64,000 nucleotides of DNA from Henriciella sp. (GCA_013213785.1 JABSPZ010000005.1:124001-188000), one strand, 5' to 3'; shown: positions 26,226 through 34,939, counted from the first letter of the stretch. The notes: a model not told the origin generated them from the letters alone. A program made the numbers and translations.

Positions 26226-27227
26226 TCATGCCATGCCCTGTTGAATGATGTTGCCAAATGCGTGGGGTCCGACCTGGTCGAACAAGACTTTTCCAGCTGA
26301 CAACATCTCTACACGTTCTGCGTCTGGCATGCGTCGAGCGCGTTCAATTGCGCGCCGATATCCGTCTTCAGAGTCCTCTTCAATAATCGCTGCTCGATCC
26401 CACAGATCTTGGTCGCCGACAAGCGATAGTTCGCGGGACAAAACAATCGGGATCGATCCCAATGCTAAACACTCAAAGATGCGGATGCTGTTCGGGCCGG
26501 AACCAGTTGGGCACAGCGTGAACCAGGACTGGCGTATGGCGTCGATATAGTCCTGCTTATTCTGCGCTTCGGTTTCGAGTTGGGCATCCGACGCTGCGCG
26601 ACCGCCGATCTGCTCGTCATAAACGACTCGATCAAAGTGCCAGCGATCGCGTTTGATGATGTGAAGGTCGGCATACTTGCCTTCATCCCCAAAAATCACG
26701 TCCCGCACATTGGTGAGATAGATGTTCGGGTTGTAAGCACCCACGAAATTAGCGAGATATCGTTTCTCTGACGTTTCGCTGCCATCGTACTCAGGCGCCT
26801 GAGCTGGATAGAGCGGGAAGGGGTGTATCCGGATCCCCCGTGACGTCTGATAACTGTTAACAGCGTGCGACCAGAATACGTCCGTGATGCCAATGGCTTT
26901 GAAGAGATCGAAATAGTTGATCGCTCTTATGTGCTGCGCGACGGTTGCGCGCTTTCTGGTGCCGGTATTGCCTAAAGATTGATGCGTTTGCAGCAGCGCC
27001 TGCAAGATATCTTTTGACTCGCTCGTGCGTTCTTTCAGGCCATCCATCAGGGTTGCCCAAGCAAATCCTAGATACTCGAAACCAAGCGGATCTCTGTCAG
27101 CCTGAAGTCTTAGCAGTGCTGTTTCTTCTGTCGCGGCAGGGCGTTGCCAGTGTTTTGAATAAGCGTGGATCGCTCCAGCGCGGTGGCCGCTCAAGCTCTT
27201 CGGATCTGTATGTTCGCCCGAACCCAT
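26226..27227 (-). CDS. Exostosin-like (GT47) glycosyltransferase
   Basis: Protein of 333 residues whose C-terminal half resembles the exostosin domain: RYLANFVGAY near 164, QSWFTLCPTGSGPNSIRIFECLALGSIPIVLSRE around 235-268, with the characteristic C-P-x-G-x-x-x-x-S-x-R-x-x-E-x-x-x-x-G-x-x-P pattern. In animals this family polymerises heparan sulfate; bacterial members occur in polysaccharide loci, where their donor sugar is mostly untested. It is last in the minus-strand operon that starts at 31611, 6 bp after the preceding gene. Confidence 0.8.
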   Translation of the reverse strand: MGSGEHTDPKSLSGHRAGAIHAYSKHWQRPAATEETALLRLQADRDPLGFEYLGFAWATLMDGLKERTSESKDILQALLQTHQSLGNTGTRKRATVAQHIRAINYFDLFKAIGITDVFWSHAVNSYQTSRGIRIHPFPLYPAQAPEYDGSETSEKRYLANFVGAYNPNIYLTNVRDVIFGDEGKYADLHIIKRDRWHFDRVVYDEQIGGRAASDAQLETEAQNKQDYIDAIRQSWFTLCPTGSGPNSIRIFECLALGSIPIVLSRELSLVGDQDLWDRAAIIEEDSEDGYRRAIERARRMPDAERVEMLSAGKVLFDQVGPHAFGNIIQQGMA

Positions 27228-27233
27228 TTTTTC

Positions 27234-27926
27234 TTACTCCACCAGCAACGCGAGCAGATTGCTGCGGGTATTGTTGAACCGCTTTGAGGCTGCCACGTCC
27301 TCGGCAGACATCCTTTGATCATCCAAGGTCGCAGCGTTGATGCGTCTCAAGGCTTTCATGCCCCCTTTGAATACCTCGTTCTCATAGGCAATCACGGGGA
27401 AATGAAAGTCGATCATAAGTTGTTCGAGTAAGTCTGCGCGCTTCAAATTGCTATCCGGAAGCGCGTCTCTAAGCACCCAAAGATAGCGCTTGGTGAACTC
27501 TTCGACAGTTGTGGGACCATCACCGGCCCGACCATCGAACTTTTGAACATATTCAACATTGTGGGTCGAACTGAGCGCGTGAAAGAGGTTGCGCGCCCAG
27601 AAATCCGCCATTGATCTGTTATGCGATCGCAGCGCGAATATGCTTCCGGCAGGGAGGTCTATCGAGGTTACCCGGCCCAGCAATGGATAGAGCACTTGGG
27701 CGGCGTTTGGGGTTCGTTGATCGAGAACGATCTGTGATAACTCAGCCAGCCCGATGCGCGCGGCCGACACGTTTGCCGCTTCCGAGAGAGAGATCTCCGC
27801 ATCGCTCGCGCCAAGGGTCAGCGACAGAACGGATTTGCGTGAGGTCGCTTGAAACAAGAGCGTATCGAATGCATCGCAATGCGGCCCTGCTTCAAAGAAC
27901 TGAGAATGAGAAAACTTGAGCGACAT
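27234..27926 (-). CDS. Unrecognised protein of the polysaccharide locus
   Basis: I do not recognise this 230-residue protein. There is no signal peptide, membrane segment, P-loop or DXD motif. It opens with MSLKFSHSQFFEAG and contains an SVLSLTLGASDAEISL strand-rich part, then a helical second half with FWARNLFHAL and KRYLWVLRDALPDS. Its ATG overlaps the stop of the upstream glycosyltransferase as TAATG, so translation is coupled and the two products are probably made in fixed ratio. An upstream open extension of 25 codons lies inside the previous gene and is rejected as the start. A partner or accessory protein of that transferase is the simplest guess. Confidence 0.7.
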   Translation of the reverse strand: MSLKFSHSQFFEAGPHCDAFDTLLFQATSRKSVLSLTLGASDAEISLSEAANVSAARIGLAELSQIVLDQRTPNAAQVLYPLLGRVTSIDLPAGSIFALRSHNRSMADFWARNLFHALSSTHNVEYVQKFDGRAGDGPTTVEEFTKRYLWVLRDALPDSNLKRADLLEQLMIDFHFPVIAYENEVFKGGMKALRRINAATLDDQRMSAEDVAASKRFNNTRSNLLALLVE

Positions 27927-29767
27927 TAGACGCGCTCCATTTCTTGGTCTTTGATCAGGTCGCGCCAATTCGGCTGTCGCTCTGTGAGCCACGCAGCACA
28001 TTGACCGATTTGAATATCATTGAGGCCGAGCTCCACATTCTCAGCCATCAGGGTTCCAGCGCGCATGGTCGGCGTGTAGCGATGGTACCATTCAGACCCA
28101 GAGCTGAGCTCCGTTGCGAAGGTTGGAATACCTTTGTCGAGCGCATTAAACTTGAGCCACATATCATCAGCATACGGAGCGTGCCGCAAAATCTCAGCGG
28201 TATCGATCACCGGGCCGTCCGCGAAGAAGCCCGGTGGATAAAGCACGCCGCCAGCCCCGGTCGGCACCAGATTAAACGATGGTTCCGGGGTTCGCGCTTC
28301 GCGGGTCCAATCTCCATAAGGCGCGATAGACCCGTCTGCGCCAAACTGCATCATATGACAGCGATTGCCGATCACCGTATTGGGGTATTTGCCGTGAGCA
28401 CTGAGCAATCGTTCCATTGAATAAGGCTGATAGATCACATCGTCGTCGACGATCACGTAAGGCATCTGCGCGTCGAAATGCTCAGTATGGGTGAACTTGT
28501 CATACTGATGCCGGGTCGCGTCCAGGAAGTGCAGTTTGAGCCCTGAGGCTTCAAAGGCCCGCAATTGAGAAGGCAACCAGTTCGCATTCGGGATCTCGTC
28601 CCGGCCTAAGAAGAGGTGAATGCTGTCTGGCTTTGCGCTTTGCTTGATCAGCGATCGGATCACGAAATGAAGGGTCGAGATGCGTGCCGGGAACGAGGTC
28701 AGCCCAATTTGATAAGCGGGATACACTTCGCGGGACGCTGGAACTTCGATCCGTGCCATCCGTGTGTCTTCTTGCTCCGCGAAAGTTTTAATCTCGGCTT
28801 TCAGATCTGCTTTAGAGCGACGTTGCTCCGCAATCAGACCCGTGCGTTTGATTTGTGCGTCTAGAAGGCGGTTCTCGGCGTCTTCCCAATCGGTGCCCAA
28901 GACGGACTTACAGGCGGCGCGAAGTGTACGGACTTGTTCAGCAGATAGGGTCGCAGACTGTTTCTGGAACAGTGTGTCGAGCACAGTATAGGCAAGGTGC
29001 GTGCGCACTGTTTCATCGCCGCCGCGTAATAGATCGAGGATCTCGCTCACATGCGTACATTTGCGACGAAACTCGATGATCGCACTCCCAGCCTCTGAAT
29101 TTAGGCCTGAATACTCGCTTGTAAGCGTGTCGAGGATGGAGGTCCGGGTTTTCTCGAGATTGGCTGAAATGCCTGGCTCGGCGCCGCGAATGGCCCAAAC
29201 TTCAGGAACGATTGGGATGTCAGCCCCATTCTCATAAAACCGGCCAAGCTGCAGCGTATCGCTATCCGTTTTGTGCTTGCGGGTATCAAACCGGTTTGCG
29301 CGTAAGAGATCTGTACGGACGAAGAGCGCTTGGTGGCAGAAGCCAAGGCTCGCCATTTTAAACCCTTCGCCGGTTTGCCAAGACGCCCAGACATTATCTC
29401 CAAGTTGTCCCCAGCCCATACAGCCATCATGCTGGCCGTTCTCCAAGAAAGCCTTGGCTCTTGCGAGAACGTCATCGGCAGCGAAAACATCGCCGGAATT
29501 CATGAAGCAAACATATTGGCCCTGGGCGAGGTCTAGCGCGTTATTCATTGCGTCATAGACGCCCGTGTCAGGGTCATGCGTGGACCGATCGACCAAGCCA
29601 GCCTGTTTCCAGAATTCAGTCAGTTCATATGTGCCGTCTGCCGAGTCGCCGTCGACGATGACATATTCAAAGTCGGCGTCTCGCTGGCGAAACACAGACC
29701 GTGCTGTCTTGGTCAATGACCAAGCATGCTTGTATGACACAGTCACGATGGTGAAAAAGGCACTCAC
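27926..29767 (-). CDS. Two-domain glycosyltransferase (GT2 plus second GT-A-like domain)
   Basis: 613 residues. Residues 1-220 are a WcaE-type GT2 domain: FFTIVTVSYKHAWSLTKT, YVIVDGDSADGT, DPDTGVYDAMNNAL and CFMNSGDVF (the usual N-S-G-D in place of DXD in this subgroup). A helical linker (about 230-340) leads to a second GT-A-like domain with IGLTSFPARISTLHFVIRSL near 355 and YVIVDDDVIYQP near 435, a good metal-binding DDD. The protein is therefore likely bifunctional, adding two sugars or alternating. Its start overlaps the sulfotransferase stop by 4 bp (ATGA) and its stop overlaps the next ATG (TAATG). Confidence 0.85.
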   Translation of the reverse strand: MSAFFTIVTVSYKHAWSLTKTARSVFRQRDADFEYVIVDGDSADGTYELTEFWKQAGLVDRSTHDPDTGVYDAMNNALDLAQGQYVCFMNSGDVFAADDVLARAKAFLENGQHDGCMGWGQLGDNVWASWQTGEGFKMASLGFCHQALFVRTDLLRANRFDTRKHKTDSDTLQLGRFYENGADIPIVPEVWAIRGAEPGISANLEKTRTSILDTLTSEYSGLNSEAGSAIIEFRRKCTHVSEILDLLRGGDETVRTHLAYTVLDTLFQKQSATLSAEQVRTLRAACKSVLGTDWEDAENRLLDAQIKRTGLIAEQRRSKADLKAEIKTFAEQEDTRMARIEVPASREVYPAYQIGLTSFPARISTLHFVIRSLIKQSAKPDSIHLFLGRDEIPNANWLPSQLRAFEASGLKLHFLDATRHQYDKFTHTEHFDAQMPYVIVDDDVIYQPYSMERLLSAHGKYPNTVIGNRCHMMQFGADGSIAPYGDWTREARTPEPSFNLVPTGAGGVLYPPGFFADGPVIDTAEILRHAPYADDMWLKFNALDKGIPTFATELSSGSEWYHRYTPTMRAGTLMAENVELGLNDIQIGQCAAWLTERQPNWRDLIKDQEMERV

Positions 29768-30726
29768 GGTCCATTCGCTCCGTACACCGTGCTGTCATAG
29801 TTCAATTTTTTCACAAGTTCGCGGTAGGAACTGCAATTCAATTGAGCTTGGATCCCCTCATCAACCGGTGTGTTTGGACGCGGTTCGATTGTTCCGCTTC
29901 CTCGGCCGCTATCACCTGAAAATTTGAAACTGTGAAAAACCTCCTGGAAATCTTCGAAATAATCGAGCTTCAAATGATCACAAATCGTTTGCATCACCTC
30001 ATTGGGCGCACTGACAAAATCCTCATATCGCACGATCGGAACCCCCGCATAAGCGTCGAGGAAGGATAAGTAGCGCTGACAGTATTCATCAAATGTATTC
30101 GGCGTAAGGTGACCGTCCCACCCCATCTTCACCATCGATTGATAGCTGCGCACTGGGTGCCGGACGGTGATCAGAGATAGAAGCGGCAGATCGGCAGTCT
30201 CTAAGATTCGCTTTAGCGTGAAGCGATTATCTCGCCCCGCACCATACAGGAAATGGCCGTGCGTATGATCCCGCAATACGAGCGTTTTTCCGTTTTGGTC
30301 GAGCGAACTTGCGACCTGCTTAATCGAATTCCCAAACAACTCTGCGACGAGGTCTGGCTCTGGCGGGGAGCCGGACTGGTGCATCAAAGCGACCAAATCG
30401 GTGGGATTGAAACGGTCTAAGTCACCCCGAAATGGGATAGCGCTGAGAGGATCGACCTCATTCAGAACAACTGTATTTCCCATCGAGGCAATGCATTTGG
30501 CGAGCATCGTGCCGCCCGTGCATGAAAAATGATGGATCGTGCGCACTTGGAGAGGGGGCTCTGGCGCTACTTCGCGAAGCTTCTTGATCGTTTCACTGAG
30601 CGTTTGCGCCGCATCATCGTCGGCTTTCAAGCGGCGCGCCTTTCGATTGGGAGCAATACCATCTGCTTCGGCGAGCGCGAGGATTTCGGAGATGACTTGA
30701 GAGAAGTTTGACGTCGAGGCGCGCAT
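29764..30726 (-). CDS. Sulfotransferase family protein
   Basis: 320 residues. Seen: a 5'-phosphosulfate-loop-like segment IHHFSCTGGTMLAKCIASMG near 64-83 and LITVRHPVRSYQSMVKMGW near 180, the 3'-phosphate-binding motif (R-H-P-x-R-S-x-x-S). This is the type often seen in capsule and exopolysaccharide loci, and differs in sequence from the pair at 21-24 kb. Transfers sulfate from PAPS to a hydroxyl of the glycan. It lies 18 bp after the coiled-coil protein gene and overlaps the next gene's start by 4 bp. Confidence 0.82.
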   Translation of the reverse strand: MRASTSNFSQVISEILALAEADGIAPNRKARRLKADDDAAQTLSETIKKLREVAPEPPLQVRTIHHFSCTGGTMLAKCIASMGNTVVLNEVDPLSAIPFRGDLDRFNPTDLVALMHQSGSPPEPDLVAELFGNSIKQVASSLDQNGKTLVLRDHTHGHFLYGAGRDNRFTLKRILETADLPLLSLITVRHPVRSYQSMVKMGWDGHLTPNTFDEYCQRYLSFLDAYAGVPIVRYEDFVSAPNEVMQTICDHLKLDYFEDFQEVFHSFKFSGDSGRGSGTIEPRPNTPVDEGIQAQLNCSSYRELVKKLNYDSTVYGANGP

Positions 30727-30744
30727 GATCAGGCTCCCTCCACG

Positions 30745-31611
30745 CTACTCATCGGACCCGAGGGCGGTCTCAGCGCGCGACAAACGCTCTAAAATATCTG
30801 CAACCAGCTTCTCGGTTTTTTTGTTTTTTGCCAGCAAGGCAGAATAGCGCTCTTCCAGTTTCGAGAGGTTGTTTTGAGCGATCTTCCGCCGTTTTTCGGC
30901 GTCGCTATCCTTGCCCTCTCGATAGGCTTCGAGCTCTGCCTCCAGGTCTGTAAGTCTGGCCAGCGCCGCGCCGCAGTTCCGCGCAAATAGAAGGGTTTCC
31001 AAATCTGGGTGGCGTTCTGAGCCGCGCGCGATCAATTCAAACCCGTTGGATCCCAAGACTGAAATTGCCTCCTCGGATGAGGATAATTCGCTCGCCGCAT
31101 CGCCGCTATTGGCGCGCATATAAATCACATCCACATCGCCCAGAAGACCTGTCGAATTCTTGATGATGGGCAGGCCATCCAATCGGTCCAGGATCAGCCA
31201 ATTAGGCTTTGTCTCGAGCTCTTTGGTGAACTCAGGCAAGGTTACTGAAGGGACGCGGGTTTCAGAAATTTGCTCCAGGTTCTTCCAAAGCGGTCTTAAG
31301 TCGTCGGCGCGGATCAATCCTGACTCCCGATCGATACTGTTCTTAAAAACTGAAACCTCGTCTCCGGTCGCGCTGATCACAGCGCTGCGCACCTCTAAAT
31401 CGAGGCTGTCCGTTTGCTCAGAGTCCGAGATTTGCTGAAGAAAGACATCGTCAGAGTGAACCAAAGTGATCGATGGTGCCCCAAGGTTTGAGATATGCTT
31501 CAATCGCTGCGGCATCAATGCGCCAAGTGCCAAGACGGACTTGGGTGGCAAAATCTTGCCCAACAGCGTTTCTGTGTCTGTGATGCTTGGCTGATTCAAC
31601 TCAAACCTCAA
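30745..31611 (-). CDS. Protein with Rossmann-like N-terminal part and C-terminal coiled coil
   Basis: 288 residues, not firmly recognised. The first 205 residues read like a worn-down FkbM-type methyltransferase: a hydrophobic strand SVLALGALMPQRL where motif I would be but without its glycines, VTLPEFTKEL followed by WLILDRLDGLPIIKNS (compare L-K-I-D-V-E-G in FkbM), then VIYMRANSG and VLGSNGFELI. Residues about 215-282 form a charged heptad-like coiled coil (LEAELEAYREGKDSDAEKRR then KLEERYSALLAK). If the SAM site is really lost, a scaffold role is more likely than catalysis. First gene of the minus-strand operon 31611-26226. Confidence 0.7.
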   Translation of the reverse strand: MRFELNQPSITDTETLLGKILPPKSVLALGALMPQRLKHISNLGAPSITLVHSDDVFLQQISDSEQTDSLDLEVRSAVISATGDEVSVFKNSIDRESGLIRADDLRPLWKNLEQISETRVPSVTLPEFTKELETKPNWLILDRLDGLPIIKNSTGLLGDVDVIYMRANSGDAASELSSSEEAISVLGSNGFELIARGSERHPDLETLLFARNCGAALARLTDLEAELEAYREGKDSDAEKRRKIAQNNLSKLEERYSALLAKNKKTEKLVADILERLSRAETALGSDE

Positions 31612-31831
31612 AATTATCGAAACATATGATTAGAAGCTTGGAGAAGATAAATCGACCCTTTTGGCGAGATTTAAACCTTGCTGCGGACGCTTTAAAACTA
31701 TGAAGTTTCACGATCTTTCACTATTCCCTAATGCAGAGCATCGGAAGTACATATAAACAGTGGCGTCGTCTCAAATTATCTGATTTGGAGAGCGCTTAAA
31801 CGACGCGAATGAAGTCGCGGGAGAATTTTTC
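31612..31831. promoter_or_regulatory. Divergent intergenic region upstream of the exporter operon
   Basis: 220 bp between two divergent operons: the coiled-coil/sulfotransferase group on the minus strand and the coiled-coil/ABC exporter group on the plus strand. It is A+T-rich and has no credible open frame. Promoters for both must be here; I could not place them with confidence. The plus-strand start at 31832 has GGGAG at 31818-31822. Confidence 0.4.
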
Positions 31832-33337
31832 ATGACCATTTTGGTGACCTGCGGCATTCATGACGAGTGGTGCACTTTTGCCCAAGGTCGATTTGAGAGT
31901 ATGGGGTTTGGCGCTCCGATCGCGTCTTCGCGATCCCATATGTCCGCCGCTGAGCTGACGGAAAAGATGGCAGCCGTGAGCCGCCCGCGCGGGAAGACCT
32001 CGTACAAAGGCGCTGCGCCCGAGCTCGGTCAGGCCTGGCAGCTTGCGGCCGCTGATCTCATGATTGCGAATGCTGACCAAGAATCTTGGGGATGGGCGCA
32101 TCCGGATAATTTGCGGTTTCTCGAGTTTTGGAAGGCTTTTGAACCAAACTGCCGCTTCGCTTTGATTTACACGTCGCCTGCAGAATACATCGCGCGCGAG
32201 ATTTCGGTAGACGATGTTGAAAACGACGGGCTCGACGAGATCATTACGCGTTGGCGTGATTATCACGAGGAAATGCTTCGCTTTTATCATGCGAATAGCG
32301 ACGTGAGCATGTTGATCAATCTTCACAATTTTGAGGATACAGCGCAATCTGTCGCGACGCTTTTATCAGACCGATTGAACCTGAACGCGACGCGATTGAA
32401 CCAGGCGGAGTACTTGTTTCAATCGGCGCTCATGGACGTCATTGCCGAACGACTGATTGATCAAGAGCTTGAACTCGCGAATCTCTTCTCGGAGCTGGAA
32501 AACTCGGCGGACCTACCAATGTCCCTATCGGCCTATTCGCGGCGCGGATTGGCGAGCAAAGCGCATAAAGAATTGGATGAGAATCTCACCGGATTGGATC
32601 AAGCGCAAAGCAATCTGTTGGATGCACATCGGGAGATTGACCAACTAAATCAGTCACTTGAGGTGGAGCGGCGCGAAAGAGAGGCGCTCGAAGCCGCCGC
32701 TGCTGAAGCGCACGTGCCGCAATTGTTGGAGAAACAGCTCGAGCAGGTGCGTGAAGAACTGCACCTCTATTTCAACAAGTATAACGAGCTGAAGGCGCAA
32801 ATCGCTGCCGGTGAGGTCTCCGGGAGTATTGGGGCATTCGCCAGAACAGCACTGCCAATTGCGTCGACCCTTCAAATTGATCTTAAGTCCTACATTGATG
32901 GCGACGGATGGCATCACGCCGAAGATCAGGGGCGATGGGCCGGTGCGTCCTTGTCGAGCACGCTTCGTTTGCCAGACTTAGAAGCCGGAAAATATACTGT
33001 CAGCGTTCGAATCGTGGACACGATGGCGCTCGATATTTTGCGCGGCATGTCGCTCACTTTGAATGGTGCGCCGCTCAATGCGAACCTCAAGATATTGAGC
33101 GATATGGGCGGACGACTGGCGCCGCTGCGCCGCGCAAAAGCGCATGCGAGCAATATTGAAAAACCGCTTCCGGCAACCCTCTCCGCGACGATTGAGCCAA
33201 TCCAAATCCGCATCCGGGATGACAATATCTTAGGGATTGTGAGTCCCCGCGCGGTGTATCCTCCCTCTGTCCATGGGCACGATGACCGGCTATTGTCCTG
33301 CTGCATCGAGAGTGTGAGCTTTCACCGGGTAGTGTAA
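31832..33337 (+). CDS. Degenerate sulfotransferase-like domain, coiled coil and C-terminal beta domain
   Basis: 501 residues in three parts. Residues 1-195 follow the sulfotransferase layout (TCGIHDEWCTFAQGRFESMGFG, WGWAHPDNLRFLEFW, RFALIYTSPAEYIA, WRDYHEEMLRFY), but the P-loop H-R-S-G-T-S reads H-D-E-W-C-T and the 3'-phosphate Arg of the Y-R-x-P motif is Thr, so PAPS binding is probably lost. Residues about 200-325 form long heptad-rich helices. Residues about 345-501 form a strand-rich domain (YIDGDGWHHAEDQGRWAG, GKYTVSVRIVD, IQIRIRDDN) like a carbohydrate-binding sandwich. Its stop abuts the exporter permease ATG at 33338. I infer a role in chain capping, length control or recognition for export. 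Confidence 0.75.
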   Translation: MTILVTCGIHDEWCTFAQGRFESMGFGAPIASSRSHMSAAELTEKMAAVSRPRGKTSYKGAAPELGQAWQLAAADLMIANADQESWGWAHPDNLRFLEFWKAFEPNCRFALIYTSPAEYIAREISVDDVENDGLDEIITRWRDYHEEMLRFYHANSDVSMLINLHNFEDTAQSVATLLSDRLNLNATRLNQAEYLFQSALMDVIAERLIDQELELANLFSELENSADLPMSLSAYSRRGLASKAHKELDENLTGLDQAQSNLLDAHREIDQLNQSLEVERREREALEAAAAEAHVPQLLEKQLEQVREELHLYFNKYNELKAQIAAGEVSGSIGAFARTALPIASTLQIDLKSYIDGDGWHHAEDQGRWAGASLSSTLRLPDLEAGKYTVSVRIVDTMALDILRGMSLTLNGAPLNANLKILSDMGGRLAPLRRAKAHASNIEKPLPATLSATIEPIQIRIRDDNILGIVSPRAVYPPSVHGHDDRLLSCCIESVSFHRVV

Positions 33338-34189
33338 ATGTTAGATTCCCAGAATTATCGGCAAGTCCAAGTGAAGCAGCAATCGCTAAGCGGCTTTAGC
33401 ATGCAGCCCAAAGCTGCATTCAATGACATTGTCCAAGGTGCTCTGCTTTGGCGCGTGTGGCTGTCTTTGTCCTGGCAAGAGTTTGTCTCAACCTATCGGC
33501 GGTCGCTGATCGGTGTTTTTTGGGTAATGCTGTCCTTCGCGGCCTTTGTGTTCATCAAGTTGACGATCTTTTCGTCACTGCTCGGCGCTGACGATGTGCG
33601 ATACTATGATGCCTATCTGGTCATAGGCTTTTTCATGTGGGTCTACTCACAGCAGGTGATCATGACGGCGCCGGATACGTTTGTTAGCGCCAGCGGTTGG
33701 ATACGAAGCGAGGCGCTGCCGCTTTCCACCTATATTTATAAGATGGTGATGCGGGAGATCTACAATCTCCTTTTCACCTTCGTTGTGGTCATTGTCGCGC
33801 TGATGTACCTTCAATACCCTGTTGATATAAAAGCGCTTTATGCGGTGCCGGCGATTTTATTTTTGCTGCTGAATGCATTCGCGATCAAGTTGCTTCTCGG
33901 AATTATCGGCGCGCGTGTTCGCGATATTTCGCATTTGGTGAAAGCCATCATGCTGCCAATGATGTTCCTGACGCCGATCTTTTGGATGCCGTCACAAATG
34001 CCGAACTTGATGAAAGTTCTTTGGTGGAATCCTTTGTTCCACGCCATCGAGATTTTCCGTGCGCCAATCCTAGATGGCACGTTCCCGACTGAGAGTTGGA
34101 TCTTTATGGGTGTGGTCTTTGCGATCGTATCGGTTTCAGGCTTCCTGCTTTTCTCCCGGCTACGTCAACGAATAGTATTCTGGTTTTAG
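33338..34189 (+). CDS. wzm: ABC-2 type polysaccharide exporter permease
   Basis: 283 residues, six predicted transmembrane helices, of the Wzm/KpsM type that moves finished polysaccharide across the inner membrane. Seen: cytoplasmic N-terminal arm ending SWQEFVSTYRRSLIGVFW, the amphipathic segment typical of this family, then helices near 65-85, 95-115, 140-165, 170-190, 200-225 and 255-275. The C-terminus ends LRQRIVFWF. It directly follows the coiled-coil gene (TAA then ATG) and is 3 bp before the ATPase gene. Confidence 0.92.
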   Translation: MLDSQNYRQVQVKQQSLSGFSMQPKAAFNDIVQGALLWRVWLSLSWQEFVSTYRRSLIGVFWVMLSFAAFVFIKLTIFSSLLGADDVRYYDAYLVIGFFMWVYSQQVIMTAPDTFVSASGWIRSEALPLSTYIYKMVMREIYNLLFTFVVVIVALMYLQYPVDIKALYAVPAILFLLLNAFAIKLLLGIIGARVRDISHLVKAIMLPMMFLTPIFWMPSQMPNLMKVLWWNPLFHAIEIFRAPILDGTFPTESWIFMGVVFAIVSVSGFLLFSRLRQRIVFWF

Positions 34190-34192
34190 GTC

Positions 34193-34939
34193 ATGGCTCA
34201 GATCGACGCGTTTAACCTATCGCTGCATTACCCGCTTACCGGCGGCGCTGACCGCGATATTAATGCTGGCCGTGAACCGGACTCAATCGTGACCGTGGGC
34301 CGCAAGAAATACATTCTGGCGCTGAGAGATGTGACCTTTTCGATCCAAAAAGGTCAGAACATTGGCCTAGTTGGGCGTAACGGATCTGGCAAGTCGACGC
34401 TGCTGCGCGTGTTGGGTGGCATTTACACACCGACCAGCGGGCAGGTGGTCTCCACCGGAAAGATATCGTCGCTCTACGGAATGAATCTCGGCATCCAGCC
34501 CGATGCAACGGGACGAGAAAACATTGTCTTTCGCGGCATTATCAAAGGCTGGTCGCGCGAGGAGTTAAAAGAGAGAATTCCCGAGATCATTGCTTTTAGT
34601 GAGCTCGGTGACTTCATCGACCTTCCGCTACGTACCTACTCCGACGGGATGCGAATGAGGCTTCTATTCGCCATAGCGACATGTTTCGCACCGGAGATCC
34701 TATTGCTCGATGAATGGATCGGGGCGGGCGACGCAAACTTCCAAAAGAAGGCCGGGCAACGGATGAACGATTTGGTGGATGAGGCCGGTATTACGGTCGT
34801 CGCTAGCCACAATCGAAGTCTGATCCAAAATGTCTGTGAGCTGGGAATCTGGCTCGATAAAGGGATCATGCGGGCTTATGGCCCGATTGCGGATGTCTAT
34901 AAGGAAATGGATGCCCATTTCGCGAAGGCGGACGCCTAG
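34193..34939 (+). CDS. wzt: Polysaccharide exporter ATP-binding protein
   Basis: 248 residues, ATPase partner of the permease at 33338. Seen: Walker A GRNGSGKST near 63-71, the family-specific SSLYGMNLGIQPDATGRENI, signature TYSDGMRMRL (in place of LSGGQ, as in Wzt/TagH), Walker B EILLLDEWIGAGD and the switch His in VASHNRS. It stops after the ATPase domain: there is no C-terminal carbohydrate-binding domain as in Wzt of E. coli O9a. The missing domain may be replaced by the beta domain of the protein encoded at 31832, as an inference from context. Confidence 0.92.
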   Translation: MAQIDAFNLSLHYPLTGGADRDINAGREPDSIVTVGRKKYILALRDVTFSIQKGQNIGLVGRNGSGKSTLLRVLGGIYTPTSGQVVSTGKISSLYGMNLGIQPDATGRENIVFRGIIKGWSREELKERIPEIIAFSELGDFIDLPLRTYSDGMRMRLLFAIATCFAPEILLLDEWIGAGDANFQKKAGQRMNDLVDEAGITVVASHNRSLIQNVCELGIWLDKGIMRAYGPIADVYKEMDAHFAKADA

